Under the pieces are notes generated by a model. The model saw nothing but the letters and a program-made list of their open reading frames with translations, did not search any database and was not told where the DNA came from. Below, piece by piece: positions 10,915-22,465 of a DNA stretch of 64,000 nt. Source of the stretch: Furcasterigmium furcatum. Its lineage: Eukaryota > Ascomycota > Sordariomycetes > Glomerellales > Plectosphaerellaceae. The stretch is from NCBI GenBank assembly GCA_001599815.1, contig BCIA01000004.1:5048082-5112081 (forward strand). Reading direction: 5' to 3'. Every line of letters starts with the position of its first letter. The first letter of the stretch is position 1. Position numbers and translations under genes: made by a program.

Positions 10915-12998
10915 ATGGCGGTATCTCCGGGATCTTATGACGAGGAAGACCACGAGACGGGACTCTGTCTCGATGAGCTCGCCAGCCATGATCCAGCTCC
11001 CGCCCAGCCCGCCCAGCTGGCGGTGTTCGACAACATTCATCGGTATGTGGAGGGAACGACCTGAGTGAGCCGGACACTTCGGAACTGACCACGTCCAGCG
11101 TGAGGCTGCTCATTCTCGCAAGCATCGGTAAGGAGTGCCGTCCCGGGACAATCTCGTCGGGAACCAGCTCATGCCAACACGCAGCGGACCTACACAGATG
11201 ATCCATACACGACTGAGCAGTTGACGAGTCCTCGGATGAATGCGATGGTTACCCGGCCGCTTGTCCAGCGGCTGTACAACCCCGACGACATCTCCACCGG
11301 TACGTTGCCTGCGATGCCACTACGGGAATCTCACTCACCACCCTGATCTCAGTATACTGCCTCATGGCCAACAGGGTGCAATTCCTCCGCGAGAGAGGCA
11401 CGATGGTCCACCAGAACGTCAATATCGCGAGGGCGACACTATGTGAGCTGGTGGCGGCCCGTGTGCTCCGGCGATTTCACGAAGAGAACAACGACATGAC
11501 CGGCCTCCCAGTCCTGGCAACGATGCTGGTCGAAGGCTTCGACCCCTTCCAGGGAGCGCCGATCCATGTTGAGCGACCACAGCGGCACTTCAGCTGGCCG
11601 TTCAGGCAACGGGGCGGCTTCGAGAGGAAAGTGACCGCCCTGGAGCTCGCCCTCCTCTCCGAGGCCAAGACGTTCATCAGCTCGACCGGATGCCAGAGAG
11701 TCGTCGAGGCCATCTACCACGGACACATCGTGTACACGCCCGTCTCCATGGTGGACATCTTGCCGGACCACTATCTTCACCAACCCGTCTCCCTGTACGA
11801 TCCCACCAAGGCGCCTCTCCTGAACCACCAGCGGCTCATCGTGCCCCGGCTGCGCAACCTCATCGGCATCGCCGAGTTCCTCGTCCTCACGGCCCTCTAC
11901 GTCCTCACCCTCATGCACCGCAACAGCGACAACCTCGCCATCTACGAGACCATCTTCGTCATCTACACCACCGGCTGGGTCGTCGAGGAGTTCGCCGACA
12001 TCATCGAGCACGGCTGGGACCTCCACGCGCAGAGCCTCTGGTCGTTCCTCGACATCACCTTCACCTCCATCTTCGGCATCTACCTCATCGCCCGCGTCTT
12101 CGACCTCGCCGTCGACAAGATGCACGACGGCCTCGGCCTCAACATCCTCTGCGCCGCCGCGCCCATCCTCCTCACCCGCGTCGCCTTCAACCTCATGCCC
12201 GACAGCATCCTCTTCATCTCCCTGCACGCCATGATGAAGGACTTCATGATGCTCACCTTCGTCGCCCTCTGGTGCTTCGCCGGCTTCATCGTCGCTCTGC
12301 AGTGGATGATCACCACCGACGGCACCGACAACGCCCCCTCCTGGGCCACCATCGGCAAGTGGCTGCTCTGGATCTGGTTCGGCCTCGACGGCACCGGCAT
12401 CGAGGAGTCGGTGCACTTCCACGTCATGCTCGGCCCGACCCTCATGATCGCCTTCGCCTTCCTCGGCAACACCCTCTTCCTGACCGTCCTCGTCGCCATG
12501 CTCACGAACACCTTCTCCAAGATCATCGCCCACGAGACCGCGGAGGTGCACTTCCGCCGCGCCGTGCTGACCTTCGCCGGCGTCAAGAGCGACGCCATCT
12601 TTGCGTACCCACCGCCGTTCAACATCCTGGCCCTACTGTTCCTGCTGCCAGTGAAGCTCGCCGTGTCCGACAGGACGTTCCACAAGGTCCACGTCACGCT
12701 GGTCCGCATCCTGAACCACCCCATCCTGCTGGTCATCGGGCTCTACGAGCGCCGGCGGACATGGAGCCTCTTCACTTCCAGCCGACGGACGAGATGGGCC
12801 ACGGGCGGCCTGTCGCCGCACAACGATCTCCAGGCCGTGTTCAACACGGAGCCCCCGCCAGGCGTGCGCGAGGAGGTGGCGTCCCTCGACGTGTCGAGCG
12901 ACGTGGACCTCGGGCTCCAGGAGGCAGAGACCGTGGACTGGTCGTCGATGGACATCCCGGGGTCCGAGGGACTGGTATCAAGAAAGCGGAGGCAATAG
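10915..12998 (+). CDS. yvc1: YVC1/TRPY-type vacuolar cation channel
   Basis: Four exons (10915-11042, 11099-11127, 11198-11299, 11353-12998) give 634 aa. The spliced N-terminal region reads HRVRLLILASIDDPY and then RPLVQRLYNPDDIS-VYCLMANRVQFLRERG, a pattern I associate with fungal YVC1 proteins. This supports the very short exon 2. From about residue 210 to 450 there are six or more hydrophobic segments (IAEFLVLTALYVLTLMH, LDITFTSIFGIYLIARVF, FMMLTFVALWCFAGFIVALQW, MIAFAFLGNTLFLTVLVAML). The cytosolic C-terminus is acidic. The family conducts Ca2+ and monovalent cations out of the vacuole in response to stretch or Ca2+. The gene is strongly GC3-biased, which opens a long antisense frame that is not a gene. 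Confidence 0.85.
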
Positions 12999-13102
12999 AC
13001 TGTATGTATATATCTACCTAGAACATCTCGCTCGAGAGAACTTTACTTTGTTCAGTTGTCCCAAAACAAGAATCTTGGGATACTCGGCCTCCTTCCCGTG
13101 CC

Positions 13103-15109
13103 TTACTTCTTCTTCGGCTCCGGGTTCCTGTCCTTCTCGGCCAGGGGCAGTCCGTCGTTGCCGACGTTGGTGACGGCGTTCTGCTGCTTGCCGAGGTAGT
13201 AGTTCGTCTGGAAGCAAGCAGCGACCAGGGGGACGAACGCGAGAGCCAAGGCCGGCGCGAGGCAGTAGTACAACGCGTGGCGGTACGCCTCAATGGCGCC
13301 CTGGCGCATCGGGTGATCGAAGGCATACAGCGTGCGGACGGACTTGACGTCGTTGAAGATGTCAGCCAGGTCCTCCGCGGTAGCCGACGCGGGGAGATGC
13401 GCCCTCAGCTGCTTGGGCATCTGCTCGGCCCAGATGACGGCGACGATGGCGCTGCCGATTGCGCTGCCGATCTTGGACCAGAGCGAGAGCAGCGAGATGG
13501 CCAGGGCGACGTCCTGGTGAGGAACGGCGGCCTGGGAGGCGACGCGGGAGCCGACGACGGACATGGCGCCACCTGCACCGATGAGGACCATGGACATGAC
13601 GATGGCGCCCGTGTTGATGGCGGCGCGGCGGCCGTCGAGGAGGATGCCCATGCCGACGACCTTGAGGCACAGGCCGACGATCTGGATGACCTTGTAGCGG
13701 TGAGTCCAGCGCTGGAGCAGACCGGTCATGATGCCGAAGATGCAGAGGGCGAGGGTCATGGTGTTGCCGTAGTACACCCAGTTCTGGTAGCTCCAGTCCT
13801 TCGCGATCAGGACGTACGAGCTCCAGTAGAGGCCGCGGAGGTTTCCGGCGACTATTCAAGGTCAGCATGGGCATTCGGTGGCTGGCCGGGCGCTACTCAC
13901 TGAAATAGAAGCTGTCAATAACGATGGCCATGACGAAGGTCTTGTTGAAGACGAGTCGCCGAGGGGCGCTGGGCATCTTCGCCCACTTGATCTCGTAAAC
14001 AACGTAGCAGATGAGGAGCACGCCGCCGACGACCATCATGGAGATGAGAGAGGGGTTCTTCCAGCCGTCCTTGGCGTAGGTCTTGAGCGAGAAGGGGAGC
14101 AGGAGCAGCGCCCAGCCGAAGCCGAGGAGCAGCAGCCCGACGGCGTCGATCTCGTCGAGGTTGTGCTTCAGCTTCTTGTGCCAGGGCATGCCGTCGGTCG
14201 CGGCCGGGGCGATGATGATTCCGCGGGGGCCATCGTAGCCGTTCTGCTCGGCCATCTCCCGTGCTGCGCGGCGGTCGGCGTTGCTGGAGGCCATATTGAC
14301 GATACCGTGCTTCCTCGCTTTGCGGTCGAGCCAGACGAGGACGACAATGGCGGGGCCGATGACGACCGGCATGATGATGGCGAACATACCGTAACCCCTG
14401 GGGACTCATGTTAGCCACGGATTCGTCTGTGATGTTCCGGGTTCACCTACCATCGCCACTGACCCTGGCTGGACAGGGCCTCGACAATCTTGCCAGAGAA
14501 CCAGGTGTTAATGATGAAGGGCGACGACAGCAGTGAGGACACAAAGCCGCGCCACTCCAGGGGCGTCAAGTCGGCCACGATGATGTCGTTGGTCAGGTCA
14601 AGACCAGCGCCGCCGACGGCAACGAAGGCCTCACCGACAACATACGCAGAGATACTCTGCGACGTGGCGGCGATGATGTAACCGACACAGTAGAACATGA
14701 CGACCAGGATGTAAGTGTACGGCCGGGACGTGATGTCGGAGATCTTGGCGATGAAGGGCTTCGCGACGGCGCTGATGATGTTGGTCGCGATGCCGAGCAT
14801 GGACAGGACGGCGCTATGCTGCTTGAAGTACGAGGAGGCGTAAACGCTGTAGTAGCCCGTGGTGGACGAGTCGAGCGAGTATGCCCACGCGCAGACGAGG
14901 ACGGAGGCGCCGACGAGCCAGAAGGTGGACTTGTTGGACTGAGCCTCGCGGTAGACGGCCTCCATGCGGGTGACACCCTGGGACTGGACGATGTCGCCGA
15001 CGTCTGAGGTGACCATGGGCTTCTGAGGAGGCTCGGCGGCGTCAGGGGCCGCCGTGGCCGGGTTGGTTGGGGCCTTCTGGATCTCATCGGGAGGCTGAGC
15101 GGACGCCAT
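13103..15109 (-). CDS. Siderophore-iron transporter, MFS (MirB/SIT type)
   Basis: Three exons on the minus strand (15109-14451, 14397-13901, 13851-13103) give 634 aa. The ~70-residue cytosolic N-terminus is followed by the first helix and the family-typical LDSSTTGYYSVYASSYF segment, then SVLSMLGIATN-type and AKISDITSRPYTY sequence. About 14 transmembrane helices fit the SIT family, which imports ferric siderophores by proton symport. Both introns have clean signals (donors GTAGGT and GTGAGT; branches CTAAC and CTGAC). The ATG at 15109 is preferred over one 21 nt upstream because the protein then begins MASAQPPDE. It ends 104 nt from the convergent channel gene. Confidence 0.88.
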
Positions 15110-15875
15110 GGTGAACACTTGGGACAACAAACACCAGAGATGCTTAGAATGCAGCTGGATATCGACGGGAGACTGCTCTTGGGATCAGGGCACCCGGGCT
15201 CCTATTTAAACTGACAAGCCGTCCCACTTGCGAGGAAAAGATCTTCATCGTGTCTGCAAGACGAGCCTTTGGTTGACAGGCGGAGAGGGGTTGCAAGGAT
15301 ACCGGCACATCCACCGCGAGTGGGAGACCAGTACAACTGGAGACTCTCACCACCATTAAGCGAAGCTTTCTCCAAGAGCCCTGGCCAAGAGCCAAGAGGC
15401 AACGGACAAAGTCGGGGGCGTCGACGATGGCATGGCCGGCTACCGGAGTCGGGGCACAGGCTGCAGATCGGCGCATGGACTTACTGGCGTGATCAGTTCA
15501 AGTGAAGTCCTCGAATGTCTGTGAAGAGACGACTCTTCCCACCCATTCTATGCCATCATGATCATGCCACGATGGGCATAAAGACCCATCCGATTCCTCG
15601 TGATATTCAGAGGTGATCTAATCAGATGGATTCATACTCCGTGCCGCAGGGTCTCGGACGAAATCTTCAGACTTCACGGCGACAACCGGCGTCTTCTAGC
15701 GGAATTCCTCCAAAAGCGAGGCAATTAGACCGCTGATCGTCGCTCGTGGCCCTGTCCGCGTGAGGAACTCCGCCGGTTAGGCGGCACTAGGGCGATGGTC
15801 GCCGTGGAGAAACGGCTCAACGGTCCTCGATCTAATCTAATCTGATCCCCGTCGAGGCGCTTCAGGCGCCGGAGA
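15110..15875. promoter_or_regulatory. Promoter region of the siderophore transporter
   Basis: A TATA-like element (TTTAAATAGG on the minus strand, 15201-15210) lies about 95 nt upstream of the start codon. Further upstream are two sequences close to the fungal iron-GATA consensus ATCWGATAA: ATCAGATGG at 15621-15629 (plus) and ATCAGATTA at 15838-15846 (minus). They fit iron regulation by an SreA-type repressor but are imperfect matches. No gene is visible here. Confidence 0.35.
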
Positions 15876-17327
15876 TCACGCCACACGGGATGTTTTCATG
15901 TGTAAGAGTCCTCCTCTTCCCGATTCCGTGTTGCATCCCTTGTGCCGGCCCCCGCGTGGCTGACCGGCACACGGCATATCCCCGAAGCCCCCGAGCTCAT
16001 CTCGGCGGGTCATCATGCCGTCCGCGACATTCGGTGAGGGCCCGGTTTCGGGCCGGACGAGCAGTGCTGCCGACTGCCAGGGATTCCAGAGCGCGGATGC
16101 CCTCGTCTTTGCCAAGAACATGGCAGTCGCGAAGATGACGACGACAAAGCCAATCGCTAGGATGCCCAAGACAACGTCGAGACCCATTCATCTACTCGAG
16201 AGCAGGGTGTTGAAGGCGAGTCCTGCCTTGATGTCGTGGGTATCTCTTTTGTCGTGCAGATACATGCAGTTGTAATCTGCGAGTGCCGCAGGCGGCTTGT
16301 CAGAGTCTGCAGCGCCAGCGGCTGGCTCTCTTTTGGAGGAAGTCCTGGAACTGGGGCTCGTGAACGGCATGCGGCGCCCATTTGTGTCGTGAATCATCGA
16401 TGAGCTGCATCTTCACATTTGAATAATTCCTGCTCATCTCGCGACTGAAGACGCAGGAGTCCGCGCTCTTCCAGTACCGACGGCTCGAAGCCAAACATCT
16501 GGTAGCTGGGAGGAGAGACGTCCCAGCCACCGAGGTCCCCGTCTTCATCACTGCCCTGATCCCACACCAGGATCGACCACTCGGTAGTGGCCGAGCCGCT
16601 CATGAACACATTCACCATGCGACCTCCGTTCCACGCGAGGCAAATGCCGAGGCCAATGAGATGTTCGCCTTCTGGCTCTCCCTTGGCCGGGGTCCAGACC
16701 GCATCCTCCGCGCCCCATCGTCTCTGTTCGCCTCGAGCGGCGGCCCTGCTTCTTCAGACGCGAATGTGAAGGTATTGTCCAAGACCATCCGGCTCGTCGA
16801 GTTGAGCATGACATCAGGTCTCAAGACGAGAACGGTCTCGGGCACAGTCCGAGTGGTCCATCCAGAAGTAAACCAGGAAGGCGTTCGGTGTCGGGATGAC
16901 GGGGAAACCGGCGAGTAGGATGAAGACGCCGCACCCCTCGGGACCTCCACCAGTCGCCTTGTCGTGGCTCGGTCGGCGTGGGGGGATTCACGGCTTCAGC
17001 TCCTCTGGGTCACCTCCAACTCCATGGCAGTCGAGATCAAGTCGTCGCGTGCAGTGATGGCATGGGGCCGGCGGCCTTGACCACCGTGATCGGCAAGTGG
17101 CTCGTCATGAGCAAGTGCGAGCGGCGGCAGAGCGGTAGAGGTGTGCTGTGACGAAGGGTGAGGAGAGATGAGAACCGTTGGACGATCATCGTGGTCGCAC
17201 GCGCCCTGATCATGTTCACCGACCCTCGGCCAAGAAGACGTGGCTGCTGCGCTGTCCCCGATGATTGGTTCGTCTCGGCATTCGTGGTAGTAATCAAGCG
17301 TCTTGGCCAGTGATTGGGAAGCTCCAA
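15876..17327 (-). pseudogene. Degenerate membrane-protein gene with multiple frameshifts
   Basis: Protein-like segments follow each other on the minus strand but switch frame repeatedly. In order they include SHLLMTSHLPITVVKAAGP (about 17100), CGVFILLAGFPVIPTPNAFL (about 16900), VLRPDVMLNSTSRMVLDNTF (about 16800), a segment with HLIGLGICLAWNGGRM (about 16640) and QMFGFEPSVLE (about 16500), CVFSREMSRNYSNVKMQL (about 16420), YNCMYLHDKRDTHDIKAG (about 16250), and a hydrophobic helix GLDVVLGILAIGFVVVIFAT (about 16150). The junctions lack plausible splice signals and there is at least one in-frame stop. The simplest reading is a dead gene for a large membrane protein. I cannot name the family, and sequencing error is a less likely alternative. 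Confidence 0.55.
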
Positions 17328-18064
17328 AGTGCCACCGGAGTCCTTAGTGGAAAGGCTGCTCTGTTCGTGGAACGAAGTAACGTGGATGAGTAGGGTTGAA
17401 GTACGTCCGCGCGCCTCGGGTCCGTTGGGGAACGGACCCCGAGACTCGGATTCTCCGATGTTCTCATGGCCTCTACAGCGCGTTGGACGTTCCTCCCCTC
17501 TACCCCACCGTCCTTAGTAAGAAACGCTTGGAGGGTCCCAGCAGCTGCAGGTCGGAGGGCAGAGCAGATTCAGGGCAACTTTTGTCAGGTTCCGTCAGCA
17601 CCTTGACCGGGGGTCACCCCCATCAGAGGTGGCCGGATGCGGATGGCGGGGCGCGCTAATCATGCAGGTGTGGCTCGGGTTCAGATTTCAGGCAACTTTG
17701 GACAAACTCCAGGACAAAGACCGGCAAGATTCGTGATCGGCAATGGAGTTAAGCACTGCGGGCAAGGACTCGGATGAGGTTTTGGGCAACTATCGAGTAA
17801 GCAACACACTTCTTGCTGCCGAGTCGCACGGGGAGCAGAGATGAAGGAAGAATACTGTAGGTATGGCGAAATGGTGAATATATAAGGGGAGCCCGAGGCC
17901 ATGAATCCTGTCTTCCATCCAGCTCAGAAGCATCACACACAAGCCAGCCCTCAGCGACACCCAGCCTTCAGAGGCTACTCTTCCCAATATTTTACTGTCT
18001 TACATCCGTCCACACCTTGGCCTCCGCATCTCATACCCCCCCATCCTCCTCTTTCTCCTCCGAA
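17328..18064. promoter_or_regulatory. SDR gene upstream region
   Basis: No gene is supported here. The right part carries a good TATA box (17879-17886) and a pyrimidine-rich 5' leader just before the SDR start codon. Confidence 0.5.
17879..17886 (+). promoter_or_regulatory. TATA box of the SDR gene
   Basis: TATATAAG lies about 180 nt upstream of the ATG at 18065 and is followed by a CT-rich leader typical of fungal promoters. Confidence 0.5.
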
Positions 18065-19152
18065 ATGTCTTCCTACCTCGTCACCGGAGCGTCCAGGGGA
18101 ATCGGCGTAAGTTGGGCCCCAACTCTACAGCCACAAACCACACCATGAGCCAGGTCTGATAATCAACAGTACGAGTTCATCCGCCAGTACTCTAGCGATC
18201 CCGAGAACACCGTCATCGGACTCGTCCGTAACAAGAATGATACCGACAAGAAGATCTCGGAGGACCCGGACCTGAAAGGTCGATCCAACCTCCACATCCT
18301 CGAAGCCGACTTGACCAACTACGATGCCCTGAAGGTAAGAACCCGATCAGACACCAAAATACCTGGCTCAAGTTAGGTACTAAATGTCGAAATCAACAGA
18401 AAGCGGCTGCCGACACTGCCAAGATCACCGGCGGTGCCCTCGACTATCTCATCGGAAACGCGGCCTTCATATCGCACTTTGACGCCTTCGGCCCCATCGG
18501 ATCCCTGTAAGTGGCCTCCAGGATACATATCAAGGAAGAGAGGGAGGACAAAAGACTAACATGGCCAATACAGCGCCGACAGGCCCGAGGAGATCACCAA
18601 GGTCCTGAGGGAGCTGACCGAGGTCAACGTCATCGCCAACATCCACCTCACCAACCTGTTCCTCCCGCTCATCCTCAAGGGCCAGGCCAAGAAGGTCGTC
18701 TTCCTCTCCACCGGCTATGCGGACACCGCCCTCACGAACGATTTTGACATCGAGACCGGGTCTCTGTACGCCTCCAGCAAGGCGGCCCTCAACCTGATCA
18801 TCGCCAAGTACAGCGCCCAGTACAAGCAGGACGGCGTCCTCTTCCTGGCCCTCGCCCCGGGAGTGGTGGACACGGGAGGCCTCGAGAATGGTAAGTAGGA
18901 TCATGCAATGCATGCCCTGCCCTGGCTCTGATCAACCGCTAACTCTTTCTCCTCTTCGCAGCGACCGAGGAGCAGCTGGCGGGCATGGGGGCCGCGTTCG
19001 CCAAGTTCCTCAAGTACGCGCCCGACTTCAAGGGCCCGCAGACCCCGGAGCAGTCCGTCAAGGCCATGAGGTCTGTCATCGTCGGCGCCAGCATCGAGAA
19101 GGGCAATGGCGGAGACTTCCTCTCGCACCACGGCAACAAGCGATGGATCTGA
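18065..19152 (+). CDS. Short-chain dehydrogenase/reductase (SDR)
   Basis: Five exons (18065-18106, 18170-18334, 18400-18506, 18574-18890, 18962-19152) give 273 aa. The Rossmann nucleotide-binding motif TGASRGIG is at residues 7-14 and is interrupted just after by intron 1. An NAAF segment stands where classical SDRs have NNAG. The active site YASSKAALN provides the catalytic Tyr and Lys, and a PGVVDTGG segment follows. All five exons join in frame. Length is normal for a classical SDR. The NAD(P)-dependent substrate cannot be deduced. No clear pathway partner is adjacent; the next gene is a transcription-factor-like gene. Confidence 0.88.
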
Positions 19153-19590
19153 TTGCGTGTATGTAGGGTCAATCCCCTTGTATTATAGCCTTTTACTCGA
19201 GAAGAAATGTCGAGATTTGAAGAATTCAATGTTGCATTTTGTGCTACCTATCAAGATCGAGGCCAATCGCGAGTCGGATCGACGGCGGGAAGGTGCGCCG
19301 CGATGCGTGGTGCTTACGCAAATGGGGGATTTCTAAGCAATTGTCAGAACTCTCCGAGGACCTGGACAAAAGTACCTTTCCTACTCCTCCTCCTACTATT
19401 ACTACTAATAAAGCTGGGAGACATGCCGTCTCTTCGGTGGCAGGCCTTGGGATGAGCGAACGATCTTCACACCCGAACACCCTTATTCACCAGAATCGAC
19501 CGAGATGTCACTGAACACCTCGAACTCGGAGACCGACCCTTGGGGTTGCTCTGGTGGTAGGTCACTGCCCAGAAACGATACCAAAGGGAC
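19153..19590. other. Spacer with a short trinucleotide-rich tract
   Basis: This lies between the SDR gene and the transcription-factor gene. It includes an imperfect (CTC/CTA)n tract at about 19378-19412. I looked specifically for a Zn2Cys6 cluster belonging to the downstream gene and did not find one. Confidence 0.45.
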
Positions 19591-21253
19591 ATGTCCAAAA
19601 AACTGACACCGCCAGGTGGTCCTCCGCCCACAACTGTGGCCAACAGGTCCCAAAAGAATGGCCTTCGACTGTCATGGCCCAGGGTAGGCGACACCAGACG
19701 CTCTGTTGTCGGGAGGCCGGCGCCGCTCAGGAAAGGGGCCAGACGCCTGCTCCACGACGGACGCATCGTCCATGTCTCGCAGCGGGATATTGAGATGCAC
19801 TATCACTTTATCTCCCCGATAGAAAACAGTGAGTTTCTCCCAGGGTCGTTTGATACCGCAGAGAAGAAATCAGCCCTTCTGACTCGCCCCAGAGTTGTCC
19901 GAACCATTGTTGTATGTCCCCGTGACGTTCAATCCGGCACGACTGGCGGTTGCCGACCAAGTTCTTCTCCAATACTGTTTGTGATTCCCGTGCTTTGCCC
20001 CTATGATCGTCTTGACCAACAATGCCAGTCAAAAACGTCGCGTCAAGATCCCTCACAACCTTCGGCTACGCCCCGACAGAGCTGGGCGACGCCCTCATCC
20101 GCATCGCGTTGTCCGGCCACACAACATCGGCGACGGCAGTATTCAATGCCATCATCGCCTTCTCCGCCATCCATCGCAATGATGTCAACGTGCAGGCGGG
20201 CGAGCTCAAGATCGCTGCTATCAAGGCCTTGACGGCTGCATCGGGAGGCGAGATCGGCACAACGGAGGCAATTCAGCATATCGCCGCAGGGATGCTACTG
20301 CTTTCTTATGAGGTTACTTCGGCCCTGTCCCTCGTTTTTCTGGTCTAGTATGTTGACTGAAGATCCAGATTCACCAATCTTCCTGCACCACAGGCCAATG
20401 GATGTGCTACTTCCGCGGCCTCAAGCATCTTGTACGGACTGCTGGCCTCGACAAGCTGCACCAGAATAGGGAAGTGGCCGTCCTGCTTGACTGGGTGTAT
20501 TACCACGATGTCCTGTCGCGCTTCAGTCTGCAGCACTGGCGCCAGGGCGCGAAGCGCTTCTCGGGGAAACGGTGCTGCACCCTCGAACCAGCGAATCCAG
20601 TTCTCTCGATAAATCTCCGTGTCGATGTAAGTAGCCATCACAGGGCCGCCTGAGTTGGACCAGACTTTCTAACGACTTGCCTCCAGGCTTCACACGAGGC
20701 ACCGCCCGCTCTTCAGCTGATACAGCTTCTGGCTGAAGTCTGCGATACAGTCTCCGCCCAATCCCAGACCCCGTCCGCTAAGGACTGCAAGGACTACAAG
20801 AACTTCCTCAGCATCCTGGACTGGCGGATCAGGAGCATGACAGCCGTGGCCGCGACCGACGATGACGCCGAGGGTCCCCTGATCACGGAACTCTATCGAC
20901 TGGCGGTGCTTGTGTACCTCGACCGAGCGTCCGACAACCTGCTCAACCAGGGGGCCAAATCCCAGGAGCAGATTGACAGGGCCTTCACGATACTCGCCCA
21001 GCTGCGGTCCTGCGAGCGTCAGTTCCCCGTCTTCATCCTGGGGTGCGAGGCCCGCAGCGATGACCAGAGGGCGGTGGTCCTCGATCTCATCGACAGGACG
21101 GAAAAGGGTGTCAGTTCCCGTTCATGTAATCACCTCCGGCTTCTGCTGCAGGCCGTCTGGACGCAGGATGACCTCGCTGTTCGGGAGGCCAACTACTGGG
21201 ACAAAGTGAGCTATATCATTAGCTGCTGCAACATCTTGCCTACTTTTGTGTAG
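19591..21253 (+). CDS. Fungal-specific transcription-factor-domain protein lacking a visible zinc cluster
   Basis: Four exons (19591-19828, 20029-20312, 20369-20626, 20687-21253) give 448 aa. The first exon has the NGLRLSWPRVGDTRR segment that normally follows the Zn2Cys6 cluster in one family of fungal regulators. The middle and C-terminus look like the fungal_trans_2 regulatory domain, and the end (QAVWTQDDLAV...ISCCNILPTFV) matches the usual C-terminal signature, so the 3' end looks intact. No Cys-rich DNA-binding motif lies in the ~150 nt upstream in any frame. The first intron is long (200 nt) and the second has a weak donor (GTTACT). It is either a truncated or decaying regulator, or a genuine DNA-binding-less member. 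Confidence 0.65.
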
Positions 21254-21343
21254 CTGAAATACCAGATATAATGCGAGGACTCGGATAAGCTTTTGTGACT
21301 ACGTGATTCTATTTCCGTGGCTAGATTTAGGACCTGGAGCTTA

Positions 21344-22465
21344 CTATTCCAGCATCCACCGCATACCCGCGAGAAGATGCTCCAACCACTGCTTAGAGAC
21401 GGGCAGATCGGGGCACGTCGTCCAGAAGCCATGCGGCAGGCCCTGGTAGACGTGGATTTTGGTGGCGGTCCCGGCTTCTCGGAGCAGCTGCTCCAGCAGG
21501 ATGGCCTCGTCTCTTCGTGGGTCCCATCCGCACACGGCGAAGTATGCCTTCCCGGCGAGGTCGGCCTGGGAATCGTAGCGGAGAGGCGAGAGACGTTTGT
21601 CCTCGGGCGGCGCGCCGTACTTTTCTGCGGCCAATGTTAGTCGAAATCAAAGGCCGACCCTATGAAGCTCTCGCTTACCGGCGAAGTAGTCGATGGACTT
21701 TCTCGTGAGGCCGGGGGCGTCGTTGATTTCGTCGACACTGAGGATGCGGTCGAGATATTTCTCGGGACGGGCATCGGGATGACAGAAGCTCCCGGCCAGG
21801 AAGACCACGCCGGTGAGTCGAGGTGTCAGGCCCTCGATACGGGCCTTGTGTGCGATGCCAGCGGTGAAGTTGGCGCCTGCTGATGTTCCACCGAGGATGA
21901 AGCCCTTGGCGAGGTCTACATTCAACTGAGTTTGGGCGGACGGAGTCGTGGCCTGGCCGGGGCTGTCAGCAGTGATGAACTCAGGAAGAGCTGGAGAGAG
22001 AACGAACCCAACGAACAACATCCATGCAATCCTCAAAGCCGACGGGGAACTTGTTCTCGGGAGCAAGGCGGTACTCGACATTCAGCACGGCAAGATCCAT
22101 CTCCAGGGCAATCGCTCTACAGCTCGAGTCGTCCGTCTCGAGACCTCCAGTCACGAAGCCACCGCCATGCATGTAGATGAACAGGGGGACAGATGCATCC
22201 TTGCTGGTGGTCCTCCGGTAAGATCTGATGCAGATAGGCGCATCATCACGGACTTTGACGTCGAACTCGGTGATATCTAACCCAGCCTGGGGGTCGATGG
22301 GATCATGCGCCCGCGTCATGCCGCATCGCCGGGTTCCTTCTGGGAGATTGTTCGGGTACTGAACTATGGTCAGAATCGTTCAGCGAATTCGGCACGTTGG
22401 TCACCGAGCATGCTTACATCCACCCATTGAGGATCCGGGGTCGCATATTGGCGGTGTTCAGCCAT
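21344..22465 (-). CDS. Alpha/beta hydrolase, hormone-sensitive-lipase (HSL) type
   Basis: Four exons on the minus strand (22465-22418, 22358-22008, 21925-21679, 21624-21344) give 308 aa. The oxyanion motif HGGG (in IYMHGGGFVTGG) precedes the nucleophile motif GTSAGAN, the HSL/bacterial type-IV esterase form. VCGWDPRRDEA supplies the likely acid and GLPHGFW the histidine. YRLAPENKFP is the family hallmark between them. Introns 1 and 3 have good donors (GTAAGC). Intron 2 (22007-21926) uses GTTCGT and joins VVRW to LNVDLAKGF; other boundaries are possible there and about 20 residues could differ. It probably hydrolyses esters of small lipophilic acids or alcohols. Confidence 0.75.

Noticed and set aside
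11439..12551. 370-codon antisense frame (and a 443-codon +2 frame) over the cation channel
   Set aside because: These are composition artefacts of GC-rich third positions. The channel frame has clear transmembrane helices and consistent introns.
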